A stretch of 40,085 bases of DNA from a virus, in the IMG/VR virus record IMGVR_UViG_3300045612_000399, positions 1 through 40,085 of that record. One strand, 5' to 3'. Positions 20,010-27,660 of the stretch are shown here, one piece after another. Position numbers and translations under genes: made by a program. The notes beneath the pieces are model-generated. The model saw nothing but the letters and a program-made list of their open reading frames with translations. It made no database searches and was not told the origin of the DNA. Positions within the stretch are counted from its first letter, which is position 1. Each line of letters starts with the position of its first letter.

Positions 20010-20497
20010 AATACCTCTTTCTGGTTATCGCGGCATTGATCGCCGTGTCATCAGCGGCGGCCTACCATGAGCTAGGGCTGAAACTATTTGGCTTTCTTGG
20101 GGGAGTGGGCGCGATCGCTGTTTTTGCCCTAGTTCAGGGGTTTGAATTGAAACCCATCTTCCTGACAGGAGGGCACTGCAATATTTTTGGTGGTCTGTCT
20201 AAAGCTATAGCTGGACGCCCTGCCAACTTACCGGAGACTGACCCAGAGGAATTACTTGATGCCTCTGCTTGGGCCACTTTTGGCTATGCGGTTGATTTTG
20301 TTGCCGGACTCATAGTATGGCCTGTAGTTGATAATTGGGCGCTAATCAGAGTAGGAGGGCTGACCTACCCTGATGTCAACCTTAAGCATTTAGGGATGAT
20401 CTTAGCCTGTGTTTTCCTGTTGCAATGGTGCGTTCAGCAGTATTTGAGGCGGGGCGGAAAGCTGTTTAAGAGGATGGGAGCTAATGTCAAGCGCTGA
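20006..20497 (+). CDS. Polytopic membrane protein (163 aa)
   Basis: GTG start overlapping the previous stop, with GGAGAAG upstream. Membrane segments: KYLFLVIAALIAVSSAAAYH, then LFGFLGGVGAIAVFALVQGF, a region around WATFGYAVDFVAGLIVWPVV, and MILACVFLLQWCVQQYL, so about four. Short basic C-terminus. No family recognised; likely part of the same membrane complex as its neighbours. Confidence 0.6.
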   Translation: MKYLFLVIAALIAVSSAAAYHELGLKLFGFLGGVGAIAVFALVQGFELKPIFLTGGHCNIFGGLSKAIAGRPANLPETDPEELLDASAWATFGYAVDFVAGLIVWPVVDNWALIRVGGLTYPDVNLKHLGMILACVFLLQWCVQQYLRRGGKLFKRMGANVKR

Positions 20498-20927
20498 TAA
20501 AGAGATAAAAACTCTGATTCCAGGAAGTAATGGTGAGTATGTTCGCCATCTACTCCAAATTCATTTTGCTGGAAAGATCCCCAAAGCCCATGTGCCTCTA
20601 GGGATCATTGGTTTTGTTTTAACTGCCTCAATCTCAACAATGCCGGGGCTGCCATTTGCGGCGGCGGCGCTATTCGCTTTTGACGCGGCCAGGAGACTCA
20701 GGAAGAATCGCAGACTTGTAAGCGCCGCTTATGCCGATCCGTCTGTCCTCTATATGCGACTGAAGCCAGACGAGCAAGAAGTAGTTCGTAATTTCTTCAG
20801 TCGCTATCCCATGGAATTGCCCGCAGGAAGAATGAGGCCGGATAGCCAAAAAAAGGACTCGGCCCCTCAGCAGAAACAGCAGCAACAGAAGGGGCAGCAA
20901 CAGCAGCAACAGAAGGCAGCAAACTAG
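20484..20927 (+). CDS. Membrane protein with C-terminal poly-Gln tail; likely 0-frame part of a frameshift fusion (147 aa)
   Basis: ATG with GGGAG upstream, overlapping the previous gene. One or two membrane segments (VPLGIIGFVLTASISTM and a short Pro/Ala-rich PGLPFAAAALFAFDAA) lead into a basic and helical cytoplasmic part (RRLRKNRRLVSAAY, LKPDEQEVVRNFFSRYPMEL). The zero-frame end is a Gln-rich tail of about 25 residues. At codons CAA-AAA-AAG (20847-20855) the frame crosses a slippery heptamer; a -1 shift there continues without a stop into the ATPase at 21727. Either both products are made or the tail is an artefact of a one-base deletion in the A-run. Confidence 0.65.
   Translation: MSSADKEIKTLIPGSNGEYVRHLLQIHFAGKIPKAHVPLGIIGFVLTASISTMPGLPFAAAALFAFDAARRLRKNRRLVSAAYADPSVLYMRLKPDEQEVVRNFFSRYPMELPAGRMRPDSQKKDSAPQQKQQQQKGQQQQQQKAAN
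20849..20895 (+). promoter_or_regulatory. Candidate programmed -1 ribosomal frameshift signal
   Basis: The heptamer A-AAA-AAG (20849-20855) is in the zero frame of the upstream gene, as required for a -1 slip. After a 6-base spacer, GCCCCT (20862-20867) can pair with AGGGGC (20890-20895), a GC-rich stem around a 22-base loop. The -1 frame has a stop at 20843, just before the slip site, and then stays open through the ATPase. Confidence 0.55.
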
Positions 20928-20974
20928 ACTCACAGCAACTCCCTGCTCCATTTATAGAATTCCTGTCCAAACAG

Positions 20975-21727
20975 TTGCATTTGTTGATTGCCGCTACGAC
21001 TGGTAGCGGCAAGACCTGGCTACTGCGGGCGCTGGCTACCACGCTGTCTAATCGTGGGGCGAGTATCGTTATTTGTGATCCCAAGGGTAGTCGGTGGGGC
21101 GCTTTATCCCCTGCTGTCGTGAGGGTTCAGGCAGCAAACGATTTCCTCGAAGTCTTGAGATCTGCTCATAGAGAATTGCAGCGCCGTAGCATTCTCCTTA
21201 GTCAAGACAAACCCGTAGGTTCCCATGTTTGGGCGATCTTTGATGAGTGGATATTGATAAGGGGGAAGTGCTCTACCTTAGAGGCATCTGAACGAGCAGA
21301 AGCAGAAACCTTGCTGCTGGATATTATTGCCGCAGGGCGAGAGTTAAATATTCATCTAATAATTGTCAATCAATCTCACTACCTGGGAGATCTGTCGCTA
21401 TTAGGCAACAAAAATACGTTTAGTTCTGGACTAAGGGACAACCTTTGCACGCTTGGCCTTGGTTGCAAGCATACCTACGACAACCAGGGCAACTCAATAA
21501 GGGGCAATAGTAAAACGATTGACTCTATGCTGGCGGATCCGGCACTCGTCAAGCGCCGGGATGATAGACAGAAAGCCATGGAAGCATACGCCGATATACG
21601 CGATCGCGTAAATACAAATAGGGTCTTCTGTATATACGCTGATCAGATCTATGTCGGTGCAACGCCTAATATTGAAATTCCTGAGCTGAGCAGCCTGCAG
21701 CCGTTCGGTAGATACACAAATAGGTAA
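20975..21727 (+). CDS. FtsK/HerA-like DNA-translocase ATPase (probably expressed by -1 frameshift from the upstream gene)
   Basis: From the first possible start (TTG 20975) 250 residues. Walker A is LIAATTGSGKTWLLRA, followed by CDPKGSRWGAL; Walker B is HVWAIFDEW; a later AGRELNIHLIIVNQS is a sensor-like strand. This fits the FtsK/HerA/TraD class of hexameric DNA pumps, in a form seen on cyanobacterial plasmids. The TTG has no ribosome binding site and lies only seven residues before Walker A. The same frame is open and looks coding upstream (PAPFIEFLSKQLH) back to a stop at 20843, with no ATG, GTG or TTG. So the protein probably begins as the upstream membrane protein and reaches this frame by a -1 shift, giving a membrane-anchored ATPase as in FtsK. 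Confidence 0.7.
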   Translation: MHLLIAATTGSGKTWLLRALATTLSNRGASIVICDPKGSRWGALSPAVVRVQAANDFLEVLRSAHRELQRRSILLSQDKPVGSHVWAIFDEWILIRGKCSTLEASERAEAETLLLDIIAAGRELNIHLIIVNQSHYLGDLSLLGNKNTFSSGLRDNLCTLGLGCKHTYDNQGNSIRGNSKTIDSMLADPALVKRRDDRQKAMEAYADIRDRVNTNRVFCIYADQIYVGATPNIEIPELSSLQPFGRYTNR

Positions 21728-21815
21728 CAGACATACTTAGCTGAGACACATTAAACATCCGTGCACTTTATGATTGACACGGACAAAGAAATGGAAAGGA
21801 TTTCCTTTATAACAG

Positions 21816-21863
21816 AAAGCCCTTCCTTGAGCTGGTGACTCAAGGAAGGGCTTTTGTCTTTTT
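21816..21863 (+). terminator. Strong intrinsic terminator after the ATPase operon
   Basis: AAAGCCCTTCCTTGAG (21816-21831) and CTCAAGGAAGGGCTTT (21839-21854) form a 16-bp perfect stem with a 7-base loop, followed by TTGTCTTTTTG. A smaller palindrome (AAAGGA, TT, TCCTTT at 21795-21808) precedes it. The rest of 21728-21929 holds no gene. Confidence 0.85.
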
Positions 21864-21869
21864 GTAAAC

Positions 21870-21904
21870 CCAGAAAGCGTCCTAGCTAAAGATCTGCTTT
21901 CTGG
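21870..21904 (-). terminator. Hairpin after the FHA gene
   Basis: CCAGAAAGC (21870-21878) and GCTTTCTGG (21896-21904) form a 9-bp perfect stem. On the minus strand it lies just past the end of the leftward late operon and is followed by GTTTAC, a weak T-tract. Confidence 0.45.
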
Positions 21905-21929
21905 ACTAGGCACATGGGCATTATAGCAC

Positions 21930-22547
21930 TTACCGCAGATGCAGCCACAGCACGATTAGAAAAACCGCGATCGCTATCAGCAACATTCGCCAGAGCCATT
22001 CTGAAATTGACCTGGGGCCATTCATCAGTAGGCGGTAGGCGGCTTCGACTGGGCTATTGATGGTATCTGTTTGGGCTGGTGGGGTGGCGGCTTTCCGTTC
22101 CAGTTCAGCAGCGATCGCCTTTTCTAGGGTTACGTTGACGGTTGGAGTATCGTCTTCAAAGTCATCCTCCTCGCCGCTCCAGGTCTCATCAATTGTGCTG
22201 GTAGCAACAAAACCTTTATCGCTGAAACCGAATAGATAGGTTGCTCCATCATTGACGTTCTGCCATGAGTCAGATAGCGCTATTTTTTCCTCTCGAACCA
22301 TCTTGTATGTGGGGTTTCGGCCAATGTGCATTAGCTGCCACTGATCGCGTTGATACTCTGTTAAGCATCTAAGCTTTGCTTGCTGGCGGCTAACAGATGG
22401 ATGATCAATATCAATGTCGGGTTTGTTTTTAGGGGTTGATCGACCGATGATCCATTCTTTCCCCACATCAAAAGCATCCGTGTCCAGGATTCGGGGTTCT
22501 GGTGCAAGTCGATCGCCGTCAAAAAATGTTAACGAGAGTCTAGCCAT
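21930..22547 (-). CDS. FHA-domain protein with C-terminal membrane anchor (205 aa)
   Basis: ATG 22547 is preferred because GGAAGGAA stands before it; an ATG at 22571 adds 8 residues. Residues ~30-110 are a forkhead-associated domain: EWIIGRSTPKNKPD, then DHPSVSRQQAKLR and a WQLMHIGRNPTYKM segment. FHA domains bind phosphothreonine; GR and SR are present, but the usual His of S-R-x-H is Gln. An acidic and Thr-rich linker (SGEEDDFEDDTPTVNVTLEK) leads to a C-terminal membrane helix (WRMLLIAIAVFLIVLWLHL). It is the last gene of the late leftward operon. A tail-anchored FHA protein is unusual in a phage; a link to host Ser/Thr kinase signalling is inference. Confidence 0.75.
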   Translation of the reverse strand: MARLSLTFFDGDRLAPEPRILDTDAFDVGKEWIIGRSTPKNKPDIDIDHPSVSRQQAKLRCLTEYQRDQWQLMHIGRNPTYKMVREEKIALSDSWQNVNDGATYLFGFSDKGFVATSTIDETWSGEEDDFEDDTPTVNVTLEKAIAAELERKAATPPAQTDTINSPVEAAYRLLMNGPRSISEWLWRMLLIAIAVFLIVLWLHLR

Positions 22548-22598
22548 GAGTTCCTTCCCGTAGTGAATCATGCCCCCGTCATCAGAATTCCCTACTGA

Positions 22599-23855
22599 CT
22601 AGACAGGTAAGCCTGTTGCTGTAGTCTCGCCAAACCACTGAATACTAAATTGATGGTTATTTGCTCCAGAAAGGTTGGCTACTAAGGCCGTGTTGCTGCT
22701 TAGTCTGATCTCGGTACCAAATGGATAAACCTCTGAAAGTCCGATCCCGTCTGCGGTCGTTCGGATAATAGCTAGCGTGGACCCTGCCGCGCCGTCTTTA
22801 ATCAATATTGTTGTAGCGTTAGCTGTTATGTTTTGTACTCGGATAGCACGAATACAAATCCGAACCCCAGCGCCCTGGGCACTGATTAACGTATTGTCTC
22901 CGCTACTCCCCGCCGTTGTTCCCAAAAACTGCTGATTTGGGTAAAGACGCGCCAGGAATCGCTTATACAGAGAATTCAGGCTAAACGTCCCAGTATTGGA
23001 GGTAGCCGCCGCGTCTGACGTAGGGCCAATGCGATCGCTTACTCCTACTAATGTTGTCTCTGTCGTTGCCCCGGTGGGCAATGAAACCGTCCCAGTTATG
23101 TTAGTAACGTTCCATGCTCCAGACTGTGTGGCGGCTACTGTTCCATCCACGGTTAGGCTTCCGCCGCCGTCGGCAACATTCCAAGTTCCAGACTGTGTAG
23201 CGGCTACCGTCCCAGACACCGTAACAGCCCCGTCCACTGTGATACTGCCACCACCGTCCACGATCGTCACGTTGGGAATCGTAACGATATCGACCTGCAT
23301 TTCAGTGCCACTAACCGCCCCCGCGATCGTCGTTAGTGAGGCGTTGCCACTAGTCTGAAGGGCTGATGTAGCCGCTCCAGTAGGAAGCGAAACTGTTCCC
23401 GTGACGTTGGTGACGTTCCACGCACCGGACTGGGTAGCGGCAACAGTGCCAGACACCGTGAGAGTGGGAGCCGAAACAATATCGACCTGCATTTCAGTGC
23501 CACTAACCGCCCCCGCAATCGTTGTTAGTGAGGCGTTGTCTACCGTGATGCTACCACCGCCATCCGCAAAGTTCCACGTTCCAGACTGGGTAGCGGCAAC
23601 AGTGCCAGACACCGTGAGAGTGGGAGCCGAAACAATATCGACCTGCATTTCAGTGCCAATAACCGCCCCCGCGATCGTCGTTAGTGAAGCGTTACCACTG
23701 GTCTGGAGAGTTGAAGTGGCAGGGTCAATCTGTGTACCGCTTGTGTTTTCTACTCTGTGGGTCACTCGGTAGGCATTGGCCCCATTAGTTCCATCTCCGT
23801 CTGCCTTGACATAAACAAGGTTACCGTTCCCGTCTTTAGCTGCTAAATTAGCCAC
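22599..23855 (-). CDS. Repetitive fibre-like structural protein (418 aa)
   Basis: GTG start with GGGGGAAG upstream. Residues ~20-260 consist of near-identical beta repeats (SGTVAATQSGTWNV, LTTIAGAVSGTEMQVDIV, ADGGGSITVD) of the kind found in many phage and phage-like structural proteins. The C-terminal ~130 residues (SLYKRFLARLYPNQQFLGTT onwards) form a separate, non-repetitive beta-rich domain. It is likely a virion surface or fibre component. The DNA carries long direct repeats (see 23281-23710). Confidence 0.6.
   Translation of the reverse strand: MANLAAKDGNGNLVYVKADGDGTNGANAYRVTHRVENTSGTQIDPATSTLQTSGNASLTTIAGAVIGTEMQVDIVSAPTLTVSGTVAATQSGTWNFADGGGSITVDNASLTTIAGAVSGTEMQVDIVSAPTLTVSGTVAATQSGAWNVTNVTGTVSLPTGAATSALQTSGNASLTTIAGAVSGTEMQVDIVTIPNVTIVDGGGSITVDGAVTVSGTVAATQSGTWNVADGGGSLTVDGTVAATQSGAWNVTNITGTVSLPTGATTETTLVGVSDRIGPTSDAAATSNTGTFSLNSLYKRFLARLYPNQQFLGTTAGSSGDNTLISAQGAGVRICIRAIRVQNITANATTILIKDGAAGSTLAIIRTTADGIGLSEVYPFGTEIRLSSNTALVANLSGANNHQFSIQWFGETTATGLPV
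23281..23710. repeat. Long direct repeats inside the 418-residue fibre gene
   Basis: A segment of about 75 identical bases followed by ~35 near-identical bases occurs at about 23428-23540 and again 156 bp further at 23584-23696, with a partial third copy at 23286-23350. The 156-bp unit encodes 52 residues. Such repeats can expand or contract by recombination. Confidence 0.7.
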
Positions 23856-23865
23856 TTTCTTCCCC

Positions 23866-24078
23866 CTACATTACCGCTAGCGTTACAGAGTGATTTTGAT
23901 CGGAAAAATCAAAACTGATATTGATATTGATTATGATGAGTACCCCTATCTCTACCCCATCGATCAGCACTCCCCAGACGAACGCGGCAAGCGGCACCCC
24001 TGAGGCAGCTATCGCCCCACCAGCAGGCACCCCGCTTAATGTGTAACTGGGTAGCTTATTCCCGATCACTTGGCTCAT
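23866..24078 (-). CDS. Small structural-region protein (70 aa)
   Basis: ATG overlaps the end of the upstream gene (ATGA). Hydrophobic middle (PLAAFVWGVLIDGVEIGVLI) that may be beta-rich rather than a membrane helix. No family recognised. In the tail/fibre operon. Confidence 0.5.
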   Translation of the reverse strand: MSQVIGNKLPSYTLSGVPAGGAIAASGVPLAAFVWGVLIDGVEIGVLIIININISFDFSDQNHSVTLAVM

Positions 24079-24512
24079 ACCTCATCAACTCCCATATATC
24101 CCTGTCGGGCAACAATAAAATAGCCATCGAAGAACTTAGTACCTAGAAAAGTTCGATAGTAATCCGCCGCCCCTACGGGTTTGATGTACCAGGCATACCC
24201 GTATCGCACTGACTCAGCCTCACCTAGTAGTGTCACTAGTTGAGCGCTGGTGAACTGGGCAAAAACGCTAGTCACTGTAGCTGTATTGGTTAACCTGGTC
24301 AGGCCCGCGCCTACCGATAGCGTTAGTTCTGGGATATCTGCAACCGGAGAGGCAGCCCCTTTGCGATCTAGCTCTTGTTTAAATACTCGGAGTTGAATTG
24401 AGGCGTTAGTAAAATCTGTTGTCGTGTCCAGTGCGTTCCTGGTAAACGTAGCTAGCAATGGCTCAGACGTTGCCCCAACTGTAATGATTTTCTGATCTAG
24501 ATAATCACTCAT
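24075..24512 (-). CDS. Hypothetical structural-region protein (145 aa)
   Basis: ATG 24512 overlaps the upstream stop as TGATG, with GGAGGT 8 bases before it; a GTG at 24518 is less likely. The protein looks beta-rich (NASIQLRVFKQELDRKG, ESVRYGYAWYIKP), in keeping with a small tail or fibre-associated domain such as those that describe a 'value per step' in baseplate operons. Function unknown. Confidence 0.5.
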   Translation of the reverse strand: MSDYLDQKIITVGATSEPLLATFTRNALDTTTDFTNASIQLRVFKQELDRKGAASPVADIPELTLSVGAGLTRLTNTATVTSVFAQFTSAQLVTLLGEAESVRYGYAWYIKPVGAADYYRTFLGTKFFDGYFIVARQGYMGVDEV

Positions 24513-24793
24513 CAGCACTCACCTCCTTCAATGGATAGCTGAGCCGCTAGACTCTCAATAGAAACAATTCCCGCCAGTGTCACGATCGCGATCTCAGCCG
24601 CCAACGTTTCAATCTGTATTTCTCCCGCCAACGAAACAAGCGAGGTAGCCGCCGCCATCGTTTCAACTTGAAAGCCACCAGCCAGTGAAACAACCGATAG
24701 GCAGGGCAGGAAATTAACGATAACAACCGTTATCAACCCAGGATGCAGCCCTAGAGGGTAGATGGTTCCTTGTATGCCAAGTGGATAGAGCAT
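24512..24793 (-). CDS. Hydrophobic protein with three 18-residue repeats (93 aa)
   Basis: After a hydrophobic N-terminus (HPGLITVVIVNFLPCL) the protein repeats an 18-residue unit three times: VVSLAGGFQVETMAAATS, LVSLAGEIQIETLAAEIA, IVTLAGIVSIESLAAQLS. Such short beta/helix repeats suggest a fibrous or beta-solenoid element. Overlaps both neighbours by a few bases. Function unknown. Confidence 0.5.
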   Translation of the reverse strand: MLYPLGIQGTIYPLGLHPGLITVVIVNFLPCLSVVSLAGGFQVETMAAATSLVSLAGEIQIETLAAEIAIVTLAGIVSIESLAAQLSIEGGEC

Positions 24794-25416
24794 TAGATCG
24801 GTTCCCTCCAGTAAGCATCCTGTGGACTAGTCGCAGGCGTAACCCCGTCCTCCTTGTATAGCTCAAAGGTTGCCACAACATTCCCCGCCTCATCGTATTG
24901 AGTAGCGAGAGGAGGGGATACGGAGTAATCCATCTTGAACCGCCCCACACCAGCCGCCTCGGCCTTCCTTAAGCTGGACATCGTTAGCGCCCCATAGGTC
25001 GTCAATGCCGTAGAGACTGCGTTCTGAGTGGCTATGTTGTCCAACGGGACAACATAGCTAGAGGTAGGCAATCGACTACTAACGGCCGCGTCCAGATTGT
25101 CTAGATTGGCGGCTCTGCCACTGGTCAGCCTGACTAGCAAGGTAGTTACGCCGCTAGAGTCGGGAAGAGTGTTTAGTCCGATGAACTGTGTCCCGTCCCA
25201 ATATGAAACCCCAGCGGTTCCGATCAGTTGGTTGGTCGCGTCATAGAACAAAAAAGCATAGTAGCCAGCAGCGCCGCTCATATCCCCAGCGTAAACCCCA
25301 CCTGCCCCAGTCACCTCAGCCAGTGGGATCGAGCTGCCTAACGTCGTGCCTTGAATGGTTCGAGCATATAGCCCGCTTAAGCTGGGTTCTCCAATCACTA
25401 GCTTTATCTCGTTCAT
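24793..25416 (-). CDS. Hypothetical structural-region protein (207 aa)
   Basis: ATG 25416 chosen: the sequence TTGGAGGTAACC before it carries the GGAGG ribosome binding site, so the in-frame TTG at 25428 is not the start. Contains YYAFLFYDATNQLIGTAG and a RAANLDNLDAAVSSRLPTS segment; the 'LDaaVSSR' stretch is common in phage baseplate/fibre proteins. Probably a tail-tip or fibre component. Confidence 0.55.
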   Translation of the reverse strand: MNEIKLVIGEPSLSGLYARTIQGTTLGSSIPLAEVTGAGGVYAGDMSGAAGYYAFLFYDATNQLIGTAGVSYWDGTQFIGLNTLPDSSGVTTLLVRLTSGRAANLDNLDAAVSSRLPTSSYVVPLDNIATQNAVSTALTTYGALTMSSLRKAEAAGVGRFKMDYSVSPPLATQYDEAGNVVATFELYKEDGVTPATSPQDAYWREPI

Positions 25417-25418
25417 GG

Positions 25419-27047
25419 TTACCTCCAAGCGGCTGGAATGCTGGCGTAGTTTGACAGTGAGGTGCCGCTGTGATTACGAAAACAAGCACTACTATTGGAA
25501 ACTCCACCCGTTCCATAGTTACAGTTCCACAAGTCAGGGGCCGTCCCTTGAGGCCCAGTGGGGGTGAATCTGAATGTGTCCTTGAAGTTTATTGTTTTAT
25601 TGAGGAACCGTGTGCTTTGCTCCCCAGGATTATAAAAAATATCGGCTGTGATAACTGCGGCGCAAGAGGTTATAAAAAAGGTGCCCTGGAAATTAGTGGC
25701 TGCTGTGTTGTTACGGAACAGACCCGCAGGAATAGATCCTGTTAGTCCAGTACAAACATTGAAAGTATTTTCAAAGGTAGCAACTGCTGTATTGCTATCA
25801 AACAGTCCCGAAGGAATAGATGTTAATCCAGTGCAGCCAGAGAAAGTACTCGTAAAAGTAGTAACCGCTGTATTGGTGGCAAACAACCCTGACGGAATTG
25901 AACCCGTTAGTCCAGTGCAGCCAGAGAAAGTACTCGTAAAAGTAGTAACCGCTGTATTCAGGCGGAACAGTCCCGCTGGGATTGCCCCGGTTAGGTTGTT
26001 GCAACTGTGAAAAGTCTCCGAAAAGCTGGTGACCGCCGTGTTTGAGTTGAACAAACCGCTAGGGATAGATCCGGTTAAAGCACTGCAACCTCTAAATATT
26101 TGGTAGAAAGTAGTAACCAATGTATTGTTATTAAAAAGCCCTGATGGAATTGATCCGGTCAACCCGCCACAGTTGTAAAGTACAGAGCTAAAATTAGTAA
26201 CCAATGTATTGTTATTGAATAATCCAGACGGAATAGATCCGGTTAAACCAGAACAGCCCTCAAGTGTACTAGCGAAAGTAGTAACTGCGGTACAGGCGCT
26301 AAATAAATTGCTAGGAATTGATCCGGTTAAGCCGCTACAACCTTGAAAAGTTGCGGAAAAAGTAGTAACTAATGTGTTATTGCTAAACAATCCAGACGGA
26401 ATTGATCCGGTCAATCCGCCACAGTTTTGAAATGTACTAGCGAAAGTCGTAACTGCGGCATTAGTGCTAAACAGTCCAGCAGGAATAGAACCAGTCAGGC
26501 CAGGACAACCTGTGAATGTCTGAAAAAAAGTAGTGTTTCCCGTGTTAAGACTAAACAGCCCCGATGGAATTGATCCGGTTAGGCCAGTACAGTTGGCAAA
26601 AGTATTTGAAAAGCTGCCTGCTGCCGGATTGTGATCGAACAGTCCAGACGGAATACTTGTTAGCCTGGCGCAATTGCCGAACAGGCTAGCAAAGCTAGAC
26701 AGCCCCGGAAAATTACACATCACCCCGGTGGAAATCAAGCGGTTTCTGGTAGTGGCGTTACTCCCCAAGCGGAAAGAGCCACCAGAGCTAAAACTGCCAC
26801 TAATTTTTATTGTATAGGTGCCCGCGTTAGTGTACGTTTTCGTCTTTTGGCCCGTTGTCGTGTAGTTATTGTTGGTACTATCGCCCCAGTCAACCGTAAT
26901 ATTGATGCCAGAGCCAGACGCGATATTGACGGTGTAGTCTTCGTTTGGCGCGGATGTGACAACCGTCAGATCCCATGTGGTAGGAGCCGCCGATGCCGCC
27001 ACAGGGCTGATCAAATTCCCTAAGCTTCGCCCCTGAAGTAGCGGCAT
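25419..27047 (-). CDS. Adhesin-like tail protein with about 13 leucine-rich 28-residue repeats (542 aa)
   Basis: Residues ~20-110 contain a PKD-like beta domain (NITVDWGDSTNNNY, then TYTNAGTYTIKISG). Residues ~120-480 consist of about 13 copies of a 28-residue unit with consensus TF..TF.GC.GLTGSIPSGLF..NTAVT, related to BspA-type leucine-rich surface proteins. The C-terminal ~60 residues (GTAPDLWNCNYGTGGVSNSS) are typical of a surface-exposed cap domain. It probably binds a host surface ligand. Located in the fibre gene cluster. Confidence 0.65.
   Translation of the reverse strand: MPLLQGRSLGNLISPVAASAAPTTWDLTVVTSAPNEDYTVNIASGSGINITVDWGDSTNNNYTTTGQKTKTYTNAGTYTIKISGSFSSGGSFRLGSNATTRNRLISTGVMCNFPGLSSFASLFGNCARLTSIPSGLFDHNPAAGSFSNTFANCTGLTGSIPSGLFSLNTGNTTFFQTFTGCPGLTGSIPAGLFSTNAAVTTFASTFQNCGGLTGSIPSGLFSNNTLVTTFSATFQGCSGLTGSIPSNLFSACTAVTTFASTLEGCSGLTGSIPSGLFNNNTLVTNFSSVLYNCGGLTGSIPSGLFNNNTLVTTFYQIFRGCSALTGSIPSGLFNSNTAVTSFSETFHSCNNLTGAIPAGLFRLNTAVTTFTSTFSGCTGLTGSIPSGLFATNTAVTTFTSTFSGCTGLTSIPSGLFDSNTAVATFENTFNVCTGLTGSIPAGLFRNNTAATNFQGTFFITSCAAVITADIFYNPGEQSTRFLNKTINFKDTFRFTPTGPQGTAPDLWNCNYGTGGVSNSSACFRNHSGTSLSNYASIPAAWR
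25730..26700. repeat. 84-bp tandem repeats encoding 28-residue LRR-like units
   Basis: The word GATCCGGT recurs at 84-base intervals (for example 26152 and 26236) and marks successive units of the adhesin gene; one unit is 81 bp. Copies differ by a few bases each. Confidence 0.75.
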
Positions 27048-27610
27048 TAGTTTAGTTCTCCCTGCACAAACTCAGGGGTAACTCGCTCTGTTAGCCCTAA
27101 TTGCTCGTATCGTGGCGGTTGTTTTAAGAGCGGTTGCCAAGATGGATCAGGAACCGTCGCAGTCTTGTCGATTTCACTACTAATAGCGATCGCTGTTTCT
27201 GGAGATAGGTGTAGGCGCTGTACCAGTATCGTCGTTAGTGCTGCTAGGGTACCCGTTTGACCACCCTCGACTAGATATCGCACCGCCGCCAGAAACGGCA
27301 TTTCTCCAGTAGCGATCGCATTAAAAGCATTAGCTACTGAATCAATTGCCGATTCCGTGACCGATTGGTTTTTGTAGGAATCGGAGAGGTAAACCGAGAA
27401 TGAGGGGAGGCTTAAAATGCTAGCCTTTTCCTCCCTGGTGAGCACCCCTAGTAAGGATTCCATTGTGATCGGCACACTGACCATAACCTGCCCCTGAGCG
27501 TCAGGGTTTGGGATGGTCGGCTCATGGTTAAGCCATTCAGCGATCGCCGGGTAGTCCTGGCCGAGCGCGGCCAGTTCCGGCGTGGCGTCTATCAGTTCTT
27601 GTAGGGTCAT
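27047..27610 (-). CDS. Hypothetical structural-region protein (187 aa)
   Basis: Mostly helical, acidic (MTLQELIDATPELAALGQDY, EEKASILSLPSF, NAFNAIATGEMPFLAAVRYL). Resembles helper proteins that accompany fibre genes, perhaps a chaperone, but I recognise no family. Its stop overlaps the adhesin start by one base, consistent with coupled expression. Confidence 0.5.
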   Translation of the reverse strand: MTLQELIDATPELAALGQDYPAIAEWLNHEPTIPNPDAQGQVMVSVPITMESLLGVLTREEKASILSLPSFSVYLSDSYKNQSVTESAIDSVANAFNAIATGEMPFLAAVRYLVEGGQTGTLAALTTILVQRLHLSPETAIAISSEIDKTATVPDPSWQPLLKQPPRYEQLGLTERVTPEFVQGELN

Positions 27611-27660
27611 ATTGTCCAGTAATCTCTACTGTCAATATTCCCTGTTGCTAAATGGCGTTT

